A DNA stretch of 10,000 bases from Symbiodinium natans (GCA_905221605.1 CAJNDS010002073.1:255717-265716); one strand, 5' to 3'. Shown: positions 1 through 5,577, counted from the first letter of the stretch. The notes: a model not told the origin generated them from the sequence alone. Program-made: numbers and translations.

Positions 1-163
1 CTCTGACTCTCTGACCCCCCCATTCCCCAGCACGAATTTGGGCCTTGGCCCCTCGGGAATTTGATCCATTCTGGCCTCTCTGACGCCCTTGACCCCTTTA
101 TTGTTCAGCGCGAATTAGAAGTTTGGCCTCTCTGACACCTTTGACCCCCCATTGCTCAGTGCG
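1..163. repeat. Degenerate tandem repeat, ~52 bp unit
   Basis: The phrase GGCCTCTCTGAC starts at 73 and again at 125, a 52-base period. Each copy is followed by a TTGACCCC-like stretch and then by ATTG(T/C)TCAG(C/T)GCG (100-112 and 151-163). A more divergent first copy, with CTCTGACCCCCCC, CCAGCACGAATTTG and extra bases, covers about 1-72. The repeat is cut by the left window edge, so the array may continue upstream. Nothing suggests coding. Confidence 0.65.
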
Positions 164-368
164 GTTGGCAGGCTCTGCAGCCCAGCAGAGCCAGGAATCC
201 AGCAGGGCACAGGACTGAGGACTCAGGGTTCCTGGATGGAATAACTTGAGTCTTGAGGTCTGTGTGATTGTTTGGGCTCTTGGTGCGTCTGAAAAGAAAT
301 TAGTAAACTTTCTATTTCGTTGCCTACACACACTGCTGGGCTAGTAAATGCTCGAACTTGAGATGCTG
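164..368. other. Single-copy spacer, no gene seen
   Basis: Mixed-composition DNA between the tandem repeat and the first telomere-type block. A 77-codon minus-strand open frame (98-331) begins inside this stretch and ends inside the tandem repeat. Its translation shows no recognisable domain and its length is unremarkable. I see no promoter, RNA gene or repeat here. Confidence 0.4.
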
Positions 369-452
369 AACCCTAAACCCTATAACCCCTAACCCTAAAC
401 CCTAAACCTTAAACCCTAAACCCTAAATCCTAAACCCTAAACCCTAAACCTT
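369..452 (-). repeat. Interstitial telomere-type block (CCCTAAA)n, imperfect
   Basis: About 12 tandem units of CCCTAAA with variants such as CCCTATAA, CCCCTAA, CCTTAAA and TCCTAAA. TTTAGGG reads on the minus strand. Frequent variants indicate an old internal array rather than a living chromosome end. Confidence 0.93.
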
Positions 453-590
453 GTAGTGATCTTGGTGGGCGCTTTCATAGGAGGACTTCCACATGGCCCC
501 GGCCGTCTCACATGTGTTGTTCCGGGGGGGAAGTCTGGCGACGTGGGCCTTTGTCATGGGAGTGTGGACTCTATAGTCTATTCATGGCCC
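453..590. other. Spacer with a decayed direct repeat
   Basis: A stretch beginning GTGGGC and ending CATGGCCCC (465-500) is echoed at 543-591 by GTGGGC, a CTTTG(T)CAT-like core and CATGGCCCC, with insertions between. The shared 9-base ending is exact and the middle is only loosely matched. A G7 run lies at 524-530. There is no open frame of note. Confidence 0.35.
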
Positions 591-816
591 CAAACCCTAA
601 ACCCTAAACCCTAAACCTTAAACCCTAAACCCTAAACCCTAAACCCTAAACCCTAATCAAACCCTAAACCCTGAACCCTAAACCCTAAACCCTGAACCCT
701 GAACCCTGGACCCGAAACCCTAAACCCTAAACCCTAAACCCTAGACCCTAACCGTAAACCCGAAAGCCTAAACCCTAAACCCTAAACCCCAAACCCTAAA
801 CCCTAAACCCTAAACC
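591..816 (-). repeat. Interstitial telomere-type block (CCCTAAA)n, long and mixed
   Basis: About 226 bp of CCCTAAA units with scattered CCCTGAA, CCCGAAA, CCCTAGA, CCGTAAA and CCCCAAA variants. Perfect runs at both ends enclose a variant-rich middle (about 650-790), as expected for an old array with some later homogenisation. Confidence 0.95.
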
Positions 817-899
817 AGAGATTGAAGGCCTTTAGGTTTTCTAAAAGTTTGGTGTTCACAGCAGAGGGGTTGGCATAGGCACTTGACAAATTACTGTTA
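817..899. other. Short single-copy spacer
   Basis: Eighty-three bases separating two CCCTAAA blocks of the same orientation. No feature recognised. Confidence 0.4.
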
Positions 900-978
900 C
901 CCTAAACCCTAAACCCTAAACCCTAAACCCTAAACCCTAAACCCTAAACCCTAAACCCTAAACCCTAAACCCTAAACC
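900..978 (-). repeat. Interstitial telomere-type block (CCCTAAA)11, perfect
   Basis: Eleven uninterrupted CCCTAAA units with no variants, so it is younger than its neighbours or recently homogenised. GTTAC sits immediately on both sides (896-900 and 979-983). Confidence 0.96.
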
Positions 979-1091
979 GTTACATGTGTGGCAGCCTCTT
1001 GAATACGGCCCACGCCTACGGTCTCCAAGCTGCACGCCTCAAAGCCCAGCAGTGTTCCGAGGTTCCCAGTAGGCGATAGGCCAAGTATGTA

Positions 1092-1146
1092 ATAGGGTTT
1101 AGGGTTTAGGGTTTCGGGTTTAGGGTTGAGGGTTTAGGGTTTAGGG
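1092..1146 (+). repeat. Interstitial telomere-type block (TTTAGGG)n
   Basis: Eight units reading TTTAGGG on the plus strand, with one TTTCGGG and one TTGAGGG variant. It is the first block in this orientation and faces the 900-978 block across a 113 bp spacer. Confidence 0.94.
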
Positions 1147-1151
1147 TACTG

Positions 1152-1441
1152 AAAATCTCGAATGGTTTCTGGGTAGGATTGAAGCTGCGACGTGTACCAT
1201 CCGTGCGGCATGCAGTCAGCGAAGCGGACTGAACAAGACAAAAGGTTTGAGGTTGAAGGTTTCATGTTTCAGTTTACGGTTTTGTGTTCAGAGTTTGAGG
1301 GCTTACAGATTGTGGAAGTACCGGTGGCGAAGATGGAACGCGCTGGGACAGGTATTGCTCGCCCCTTGGATTGAGTCAAGTGAAAGTTTTTACTGAGAAC
1401 CGTTGCGCCAGCCCTGGTGGTGTGCCAGAAGATGCCCCAAG
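1152..1441. other. Single-copy stretch holding a decayed array; no gene
   Basis: A 60-codon plus-strand open frame (1192-1374) lies here, but its middle third is the decayed telomere-like array at 1242-1305, so it is not credible as a gene. The right part carries CCCAAGCCCTA at 1436-1446, which matches both ends of the pair at 3218-3735. Confidence 0.5.
1242..1305 (+). repeat. Heavily decayed TTTAGGG array
   Basis: No intact TTTAGGG unit remains, but runs of T start at 1246, 1253, 1260, 1267, 1273, 1280, 1287 and 1294, spaced 7, 7, 7, 6, 7, 7, 7, with G/A-rich bases between. This rhythm is what a (GGGTTTA)n array leaves after many substitutions. Confidence 0.75.
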
Positions 1442-1647
1442 CCCTATAAAACCCTAAACCCTAACCCCTAAACCCCTGCCTGACCCGACCCTAAACCCTA
1501 AATCCCTAAACCCTAAACCCTAAACCCTAAACCCTAAACCCTAAACCCTAAACCCTAAACCCTAAACCCTAAACCCTAAACCCTAAACCCTAAACCTAAA
1601 CCCTAAACCCTAAACCCTAAACCCTAAACCCAAACCCTAAACCCCAA
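1442..1647 (-). repeat. Interstitial telomere-type block (CCCTAAA)n
   Basis: A variant-rich left end (CCCCTAA, CCCGA, TCCCTAAA; 1442-1510) is followed by about 17 nearly perfect units and a CCCAAA/CCCCAAA right end. One of the longest arrays in the window. Confidence 0.95.
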
Positions 1648-1745
1648 ATTTTGGGAAACCCCTCCCAGAAACATGGATGAGGTCATTCAAGGCAGCTTTT
1701 TAGGCTCGCAGGGCTCCCTCCCTCCCGTTCTCCGTCCCGGACTCG

Positions 1746-1766
1746 CCCCCCCGCCCCCCCCCCCCC
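1746..1766. repeat. Poly-C tract (C7-G-C13)
   Basis: Seven C, one G, then thirteen C, just before a short TTTAGGG block. The complementary strand is a G run that could form quadruplex structures. Confidence 0.9.
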
Positions 1767-1776
1767 TGTCTGTTGC

Positions 1777-1801
1777 GGTTTAGGGTTTTGGATTAGGGTT
1801 T
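1777..1801 (+). repeat. Short TTTAGGG block
   Basis: Three to four imperfect units (GGTTTAGGG, TTTTGGA, TTAGGG). It faces the 1442-1647 block across 129 bp. CAGAA lies at 1426-1430 and 1803-1807, but the left copy is 15 bases from the array, so I do not call an element. Confidence 0.7.
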
Positions 1802-1906
1802 GCAGAACAAACCCAAGGCCCTGTAGACTCCGAGGTTTTCAAGTTCAGGGTTTGGGGTGCCAGCCAGAAGAGATTCACCGACATGGCTGCGGATCGGCCG
1901 CGCCGG

Positions 1907-1927
1907 CACGCCACAATTCATGGCGTT
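1907..1927. repeat. Small hairpin
   Basis: ACGCCA (1908-1913) and TGGCGT (1921-1926) pair perfectly around a seven-base loop within a GC-rich segment. Short stems like this are common by chance. Confidence 0.35.
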
Positions 1928-2056
1928 GCACTTCGCGTGTTTCAAGTTCGAACGGAGAATTTAGACACCACGTTTTTCGTTGATCGGCTATCTTGCAGGC
2001 CATTCGCCCTCATTTACTCCATTCTTCGATCAGTATAGTCCTTATTAGCTGCTGAG

Positions 2057-2103
2057 TTTTGGAGTTTCAGAGTTTGGGGTTGAGGGGTTACGGTTCTGCG
2101 TTT
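2057..2103 (+). repeat. Decayed TTTAGGG array
   Basis: T runs start at 2057, 2065, 2073, 2080, 2088, 2094 and 2101, spaced 6 to 8 bases, separated by G-rich triplets such as GGGG and GAGGGG. It looks like a worn (GGGTTTA)n array and supplies the start of the open frame at 2059. Confidence 0.55.
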
Positions 2104-2318
2104 AGATTGGACGATGCTGCCTGGGCCGGAGATGCCGCGTACGTCTTTACTAGACAGCCCAGGACAGGAGCAGTGTATCCCCAAGCTCTAAGACCTGCTT
2201 GGAAAGCCCTTTTTGATTTAGTAAGTAGACTTAGTATGATTCCCACAACCCACCTTATTCGCCTTACTTACGAAGTCAGACGGGCTTCCGAGTAAACCCT
2301 AGCTAGCATTTAAGGAGC

Positions 2319-2373
2319 GATGTACATGGAACCCTTCAGGGCCTTAAGTGCACCTAACCTCTGTGGGACTCTG
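2319..2373. repeat. Possible relic of the 3452-3602 inverted repeat
   Basis: GTACATGGAACCCTTCAGGG resembles the 3508-3526 part of the hairpin (GGTACATGGACCCTTAGGG). The following GGGCCTTAAGTGCACCT and GGGACT resemble the outer arm beginning at 3452 (GGGCCTTAAAGTACCT, then GGACT). The order is permuted relative to the full copy. Matches are short and gapped, so homology is likely but unproven. Confidence 0.4.
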
Positions 2374-2401
2374 AGCGGTATCGGCGGTTTTCCTTTCCTT
2401 G

Positions 2402-2420
2402 CGTGCTTCTGAGAAGCATG
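2402..2420. repeat. Small hairpin with GAAGCATGC motif
   Basis: TGCTTC (2404-2409) and GAAGCA (2413-2418) pair around TGA, extended by G-T and C-G pairs. The right arm begins GAAGCATGCCCGC, close to the motif found twice at 8307 and 8369. Confidence 0.45.
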
Positions 2421-2500
2421 CCCGCCGAAGCATAGGAGCCCCCTGTGAACTCAGGGTTCATATTCAGGTCAGTTTGCGAGACGCCTTCATTTTGAGAGCC

Positions 2501-2594
2501 AACCCTAAACCCTAAACCCTAAACCCTAAACCCTAAACCCTAAACCCTAAACCCTAAACCCTAAACCCTAAACCCTAAACCCTAAACCCTAAAC
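2501..2594 (-). repeat. Interstitial telomere-type block (CCCTAAA)13, perfect
   Basis: Thirteen uninterrupted units. Flanking single-copy bases can pair with one another: ACGCCT (2481-2486) with AGGCGT (2610-2615), and GAGCC (2496-2500) with GGCTC (2601-2605), as if the array sits in the loop of a palindrome. Confidence 0.96.
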
Positions 2595-2728
2595 TTTGAT
2601 GGCTCAGAGAGGCGTTTTTGCCCCGTTTCTTCGGGATGATTTGAAGAGTTCAGATCCAGCTCTACCGCCCGTCTGTGCCGCTTAAAGGCCGCACCCTGGG
2701 GCGACTCCATGGGTTTGGGGTCTAGACG
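2595..2728. other. 134 bp spacer between opposed telomere-type arms
   Basis: Mixed-sequence spacer between CCCTAAA on the left and TTTAGGG on the right, which could fold as a very long stem. Its last bases (2710-2720) are already TTTGGGG-like. No convincing flanking direct repeat was found for this pair. Confidence 0.5.
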
Positions 2729-2841
2729 TTTAGGGTTTAGGGTTCAGGGTTTAGGGTTTAGGGTTAGGGTTTAGGGTTTAGGGTTTAGGGTTTAGGGTTT
2801 AGGGTTTAGGGTTTAGGGTTTAGGGTTTAGGGTTTAGGGGG
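2729..2841 (+). repeat. Interstitial telomere-type block (TTTAGGG)n
   Basis: About 16 units, nearly perfect, with one TTCAGGG and one six-base TTAGGG unit near the left end. Confidence 0.95.
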
Positions 2842-2974
2842 TAAGAGGTCCAAACTCGGAGCCTGAGAGGTCCCAAATTGACGGCAGCGGAGCTGGTCAG
2901 GCCGCGCACTGGTTTTCAGAGAGCTGTTGCAGGCCTCCGTCCGATGGATCGTGCACATGGCCCACTGGTAAAAG
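2842..2974. other. Single-copy spacer, nothing recognised
   Basis: GC-rich mixed sequence between two TTTAGGG blocks of the same orientation. No open frame or structure of note. Confidence 0.4.
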
Positions 2975-3106
2975 GTTGGGTTTAGGGTTTAGGGTTTAGG
3001 GTTTAGGGTTTGGGGTTTGGGGTTTGGGGTTTAGGGTTTAGGGTTTAGGTTTAGGGTTTAGGGTTTAGGCTTTAGGGTTTAGAGTTCAGGGTTTAGGGTT
3101 TAGGGG
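2975..3106 (+). repeat. Interstitial telomere-type block (TTTAGGG)n with TTTGGGG variants
   Basis: About 18 units, including three consecutive TTTGGGG variants (about 3009-3030) and TTTAGGC/TTCAGGG units to the right. It ends at the head-to-head junction. Confidence 0.95.
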
Positions 3107-3123
3107 CGAACCCCCCTAAACCC
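3096..3123. repeat. Head-to-head telomere-type junction
   Basis: GGGTTTAGGGG (3096-3106) runs through CGAA (3107-3110) into CCCCCCTAAACCC (3111-3123), so TTTAGGG units meet CCCTAAA units with only four bases between. The eleven bases each side are perfectly complementary. This is the arrangement expected when two chromosome ends fuse; the fused site on human chromosome 2 is the classic case. An inversion or a palindromic insertion would look the same. Confidence 0.8.
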
Positions 3124-3140
3124 TGTAAACCCTGAACCCC
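3111..3140 (-). repeat. Short CCCTAAA block
   Basis: About four units (CCCTAAA, CCCTGTAAA, CCCTGAA, CCCC) forming the right side of the head-to-head junction. Confidence 0.85.
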
Positions 3141-3187
3141 TGGAGGCGCCCCACAGTGGAGTGGAGGCGGAAGGGCGCTTGCGCGGT

Positions 3188-3201
3188 GGGGGGGGGGGGG
3201 G
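3188..3201. repeat. G14 homopolymer
   Basis: Fourteen consecutive G. It is the only long G run on the plus strand; the other long runs of this kind are C. Confidence 0.95.
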
Positions 3202-3221
3202 TGAATTGCGCCCCACACTCA

Positions 3222-3340
3222 CCCAAGCCCTAAGCCTATACCCTAAACCCTACCTGAAACCCTAAACCTGTAACCCTAAACCTGAAACCTAAACCCTAAA
3301 CCCGAAACCCTAAACCCTAAACCCTAAACCCTAAACCCAA
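3222..3340 (-). repeat. Degenerate CCCTAAA block
   Basis: CCCTAAA units mixed with CCTATA, CCTGAAA, CCTGTAA and CCCGAAA variants, becoming regular toward the right (3303-3336). It forms the left arm of candidate element 2. Confidence 0.9.
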
Positions 3341-3451
3341 GCCGTAAGACTTCTGAACCTGCTGGAGAATGCTCAACCCGAAACTTGAAAGAGTAGTGAT
3401 CTGCTGAAACTTTCACCCTAAGGGCCCATGTACCTAAACAGGGAATTACTC

Positions 3452-3602
3452 GGGCCTTAAAGTACCTCCTATTTGAGGACTTTGGGGCCCAAGTATATGA
3501 TAATGAGGTACATGGACCCTTAGGGTCAGTAAGGGTCCATGCTCTTCATTATGTCATATACATGAGCCCCAAAGTCCCTACATAGAAGGTACAAAAAGGC
3601 CC
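3452..3602. repeat. Long imperfect inverted repeat (~71 bp arms, 7 nt loop)
   Basis: The left arm 3452-3522 pairs with the right arm 3530-3602 around GGGTCAG. Exact shared blocks include GGGCCTT, GTACC, GGACTTTGGGGC, GTATATGA and CATGGACCCTTA, with small mismatches and indels between; I estimate about 80 percent identity. A third copy of the tip sequence, CCCTAAGGGCCCATGTACC, precedes the hairpin at about 3417-3434. The form suits a MITE/foldback element, or a hairpin RNA precursor if transcribed. No open frame uses it. Confidence 0.85.
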
Positions 3603-3611
3603 ACGCCTTCC

Positions 3612-3730
3612 TAGGGTTTAGGGTTTAGGGTTTAGGGTTTGGGTTTAGGGTTTAGGGTTTAGGGTTTAGGGTTTAGGGTTTAGGGTTTAGGGTTTAGGGT
3701 TCGGGTTTAGGGTCTAGGGCTTGGGGGTTT
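3612..3730 (+). repeat. Interstitial telomere-type block (TTTAGGG)n
   Basis: About 15 units with TTTGGG and TTCGGG variants, ending in TCTAGGGCTTGGGGG. It forms the right arm of candidate element 2. Confidence 0.94.
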
Positions 3731-3809
3731 CTCACGTCCCGTTCTCCTGCCGGACGATGTGGGGTTCAGGATTTGGGGGCCCTGGACTTCTACAGAGCCG
3801 AGTGCTTAT

Positions 3810-3924
3810 CTAGGGTGCCCAGTAGTACCCTTATGCCCTTTTTGGGGGGTTTAGGTTCCCTTATAAACCCCTTTAAGCAAAAAAAGGGCACCCTTTTGTA
3901 AGCCTAGGTTACTGGGCAGCCTAG
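3810..3924. repeat. Nested hairpin element, 115 bp
   Basis: Three stems nest in order. The outer stem is 3810-3824 with 3910-3924 (14 of 15 pairs). The middle stem is TGCCCTTTTT (3834-3843) with AAAAAGGGCA (3881-3890), perfect. The inner stem is GGGGTTTA (3846-3853) with TAAACCCC (3864-3871), perfect. The ends carry CTAGG/CCTAG. Partial copies occur at 7312-7355 and 7958-7995, so this is a repeat family, probably MITE-like. Confidence 0.8.
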
Positions 3925-4008
3925 TTATACAGGGTGTAACAGTAGGAGGGGACAGGGCCCGAAGCATCCTCCTCTGTCCTCTATATCCCCCTTCGGAATT
4001 CATTTGTA

Positions 4009-4092
4009 TTTTTGTTCATATATAAACCAAGAGGATTTTTAAACATATCATTTTTTTAGTTTTTGTCATATAAAACCAAGAATATCTTTTTA
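4009..4092. repeat. AT-rich direct repeat, two copies, 51 bp period
   Basis: TTTTTGTTCATATATAAACC followed by AAGAGG and T-rich bases (4009-4041) recurs as TTTTTGTCATATAAAACC with AAGAATAT and T-rich bases (4060-4092). The pair forms a clear AT-rich island in otherwise GC-balanced DNA. It might be a helix-unwinding or matrix-attachment type region, which is inference from composition only. Confidence 0.7.
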
Positions 4093-4239
4093 TTCAAGTT
4101 CTAAGGGGAGTACTGTCCTCCTTTTGTGTCTTCGGTGCTGTACTGCACAAGACAAGTGCGCAGCATTTGGATGCACAGCAGCATGCAACGGGCGATTCCA
4201 GCGAAGGTGGCCTGACCCGTTTTTGCAGAGCCCAAATCG
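4093..4239. other. Single-copy stretch, no gene
   Basis: An 81-codon minus frame (4101-4346) crosses this stretch, but it also reads through the C17 run as a glycine string and through the adjoining telomere-type units, so I do not call it. Confidence 0.45.
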
Positions 4240-4280
4240 CCCCCCCCCCCCCCCCCTAAACCCTGAACCCTAAACCCTGT
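4240..4280 (-). repeat. C17 tract joined to a short CCCTAAA block
   Basis: Seventeen C (4240-4256) run straight into TAAACCCTGAACCC and one more unit. The join suggests slippage expansion of a C triplet at the edge of an old array. Confidence 0.9.
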
Positions 4281-4846
4281 TAAGGACTCAGTTAGGTCGC
4301 AAAGCCACATGTCCAAATTTGTGAGAGCCTGGCATGTAAAAAACAAAAAAAGATCATGGCTGCCGCCTTACCTTCAATATCACCCACCATTCCCAATCAG
4401 TTTTGGGCTTCCCCGGTGTACTACACAATCTCTACATAGCCAAAAAGTTAGAACATGAACTGGCCAACAAAAATAGCCCGTCTACTCCAACATGATACTA
4501 TTTGACTGCAGACATGGAGGTGCCACCCAAGAGTCAGCAGTACTTGCGGAGGTAGGGCTGTGACGTGCCAAGCCGGATACGCCGAGACGCCAGCCATGGT
4601 GGCTTCCCGCATGGCGCTGCGCCAGGCGCGGCCTTTTGTTCTCTTTTGGGCGTACTCTGAACAGTTTAGTAAGACCCTATAGTTTAGGGCCTTGGGTTCC
4701 TGTTTTGGGGGGTACTCTGAACATAGAAGGGCCTGCATGATCATAAGGCCCCAGTTTTTATGGTGCCGACCCGCAAACCCCATAACTTGAGCCTCTAGGC
4801 AGGTTCCTACTCGGCCGACATCTCCACTGTCAGGCACCCCTGAGCC
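4281..4846. other. ~570 bp single-copy DNA, no gene supported
   Basis: It contains the longest open frame in the window, 129 codons on the minus strand (4448-4837). That protein shows no recognised domain. Part of it is the internal direct repeat at 4644-4723, which gives two CSEY-containing segments. A frame of this size is expected by chance in 10 kb. The GC-rich part, 4540-4640, is the most coding-like by composition but has stops in the other frames and no homologue I recognise. Confidence 0.4.
4644..4723. repeat. 20 bp direct repeat, 60 bp period
   Basis: TTTTGGG, two or three bases, then GTACTCTGAACA occur at 4644-4663 and 4703-4723, differing by one substitution and a one-base indel. 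Between them lies ATAGTTTAGGGCCTTGGG, which is telomere-like. Confidence 0.75.
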
Positions 4847-4947
4847 TTAAACCCCAAACCCTAAACCCCAAACCCTAAACCCTAAACCCTAAACCCCAAA
4901 CCCTACACCCCAAACCCTAAACCCCAAACCCCCAAACCCTAAACCCT
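4847..4947 (-). repeat. Mixed CCCTAAA/CCCCAAA block
   Basis: About 14 units, in which CCCCAAA and CCCTAAA interleave, plus one CCCTACA and one CCCCCAAA. The high share of CCCCAAA sets it apart from most other blocks. Confidence 0.94.
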
Positions 4948-5025
4948 CACTGCGCCAGGACAATTAAAGCGTCCATGCACAAGCCTCGACCTTGTTCCGG
5001 TTTGGTGTCTAGGGGGCCCTAAATC

Positions 5026-5102
5026 TTAGGGTTTAGGGTTTAGGGCTTAGGGTTTGGGGTTTAGGGTTTAGGGTTTGGGGTTTAGGGCTTAGGGTTACGG
5101 TT
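5026..5102 (+). repeat. Mixed TTTAGGG/TTTGGGG block
   Basis: About 11 units including two TTTGGGG and two CTTAGGG, ending in TTACGGTT. It is the right arm of candidate element 3. Confidence 0.93.
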
Positions 5103-5108
5103 TGAGCC

Positions 5109-5280
5109 ATTAAAGCCCCTACACCCTGAAGCCTTAAAGCCAAACCCTCAAATCCGAAAGGCCCCAGGCCCCAAGAACTCGCCCCGAGAGCAGCAATGCC
5201 CGGGTGTACGATCTGAAGGATACCTTATTGGGGTCCTTGCATAAGGGAATCCTACTATTTGAAAAACTCTACCATGTGAA
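5109..5280. other. Single-copy stretch with worn CCCTAAA remnants
   Basis: About 5117-5160 has loosely spaced CCCT(A/G)AA and CCTTAAA pieces, a worn array. The remainder is single-copy and holds the hairpin at 5218-5252. No gene is seen. Confidence 0.45.
5218..5252. repeat. Hairpin with 10 paired bases
   Basis: CCTTAT (5223-5228) pairs with ATAAGG (5241-5246) around a 12-base loop. It is extended outward by GGAT (5218-5221) with ATCC (5249-5252) across a small internal bulge. Confidence 0.5.
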
Positions 5281-5477
5281 GCCCTAAACCCTAAACCCTA
5301 AACCCTAAACCCTAAACCTTAAACCCTCAACCCTAAACCCCAAGTATGCCGAGGTGTGGCTCGGTTGTCGACGCGCGGCATGGATGGTCACAGCCCGGCC
5401 GGAGACCTCAAGCAGCTGAATCAACACCTTAGGGACTGGGTAGGCAGCCTTTACCCATTTATATAGAATCCTACTAT
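5247..5477. repeat. 12 bp direct repeat flanking a CCCTAAA block
   Basis: GAATCCTACTAT is exact at 5247-5258 and 5466-5477, preceded by ATAAGG in the first and ATATA in the second. The interval contains the CCCTAAA block at 5281-5341 and about 120 bp of single-copy DNA. A 12-base match this close is uncommon but could be chance. Confidence 0.45.
5281..5341 (-). repeat. Interstitial telomere-type block (CCCTAAA)n
   Basis: About eight units with one CCTTAAA, one CCCTCAA and a CCCCAA end. Confidence 0.94.
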
Positions 5478-5495
5478 GCGCACGAATTTACATAC
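5342..5495. other. Single-copy stretch
   Basis: Contains the small hairpin CCGAG/CTCGG (5349-5364) within GCCGAGGTGTGGC. That 13-mer recurs with one change at 7261-7273. No open frame of note. Confidence 0.4.
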
Positions 5496-5539
5496 ATATA
5501 TATATATATATATTTTTGTTTTTTAGTTATATATGTTTT

Positions 5540-5577
<38 letters not shown>

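Larger units (their letters stand above)
892..1151. mobile_element. Candidate telomere-armed inverted-repeat element 1
   Basis: A perfect CCCTAAA arm (900-978), a 113 bp spacer and a TTTAGGG arm (1092-1146) form an inverted pair. TACTG occurs at 892-896, three to four bases before the left arm, and again at 1147-1151, directly after the right arm. Both arms begin (T)ACCCTAAACC when read inward. The spacer ends also mirror each other: 980-991 against the complement of 1081-1092 match at 9 of 12 positions. A rival reading is that the left array alone was inserted, since GTTAC flanks it at 896-900 and 979-983. No transposase is present, so it would be non-autonomous. Confidence 0.28.
1802..2500. 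other. ~700 bp mostly single-copy DNA, no gene supported
   Basis: A 78-codon plus frame (2059-2295) starts at TTG, not ATG, and its first third is a decayed TTTAGGG array, so I do not call it. The rest, about 2110-2295, is open in one frame but has no recognisable domain. It also holds small hairpins and a possible relic of the 3452 inverted repeat, listed separately. Confidence 0.45.
3218..3735. mobile_element. Candidate telomere-armed inverted-repeat element 2, with central hairpin
   Basis: CTCAC occurs at 3218-3222 and 3731-3735. Inside it, the left arm opens with CCCAAGCCCTA (3222-3232) and the right arm carries the exact complement TAGGGCTTGGG at 3715-3725. Deeper in, both arms carry a rare CCCGAA(A) variant flanked by ordinary units. 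Matching non-canonical sequence in both arms argues that they are copies of one terminal inverted repeat rather than separate telomere fragments. The centre holds the large imperfect hairpin at 3452-3602. No coding capacity is visible, so it would be a non-autonomous foldback or MITE-like element. Boundaries were set by eye. Confidence 0.35.
4841..5108. mobile_element. Candidate telomere-armed inverted-repeat element 3
   Basis: TGAGCC lies directly against the left array (4841-4846) and directly against the right array (5103-5108). The arms are CCCTAAA/CCCCAAA mixtures in inverted orientation. Read inward, both contain a CCCCAAA unit, two (right arm) or three (left arm) CCCTAAA units, another CCCCAAA, then a CCCTA(A/C)-type variant unit. 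Similar variant order plus a 6 bp flanking duplication fits a terminal-inverted-repeat element of about 256 bp. The 78 bp centre is single-copy, with no coding potential. Confidence 0.38.

Noticed and set aside
331-1054. 12-base inverted match CACTGCTGGGCT (331-342) with AGCCCAGCAGTG (1043-1054)
   Set aside because: A few 12-base inverted matches are expected by chance in 10 kb; no extension on either side.
2059-2295. 78-codon plus-strand open frame
   Set aside because: TTG start, and the first third is a decayed TTTAGGG array.
4783-4800. Dinoflagellate spliced-leader remnant, from CTTGAGCC (complement of the leader's end)
   Set aside because: Only eight bases match and the next bases do not continue the leader, so it is consistent with chance.
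4448-4837. 129-codon minus-strand open frame, the longest in the window
   Set aside because: About chance length for 10 kb in six frames, no recognised domain, and an internal direct repeat (4644-4723) supplies part of it.
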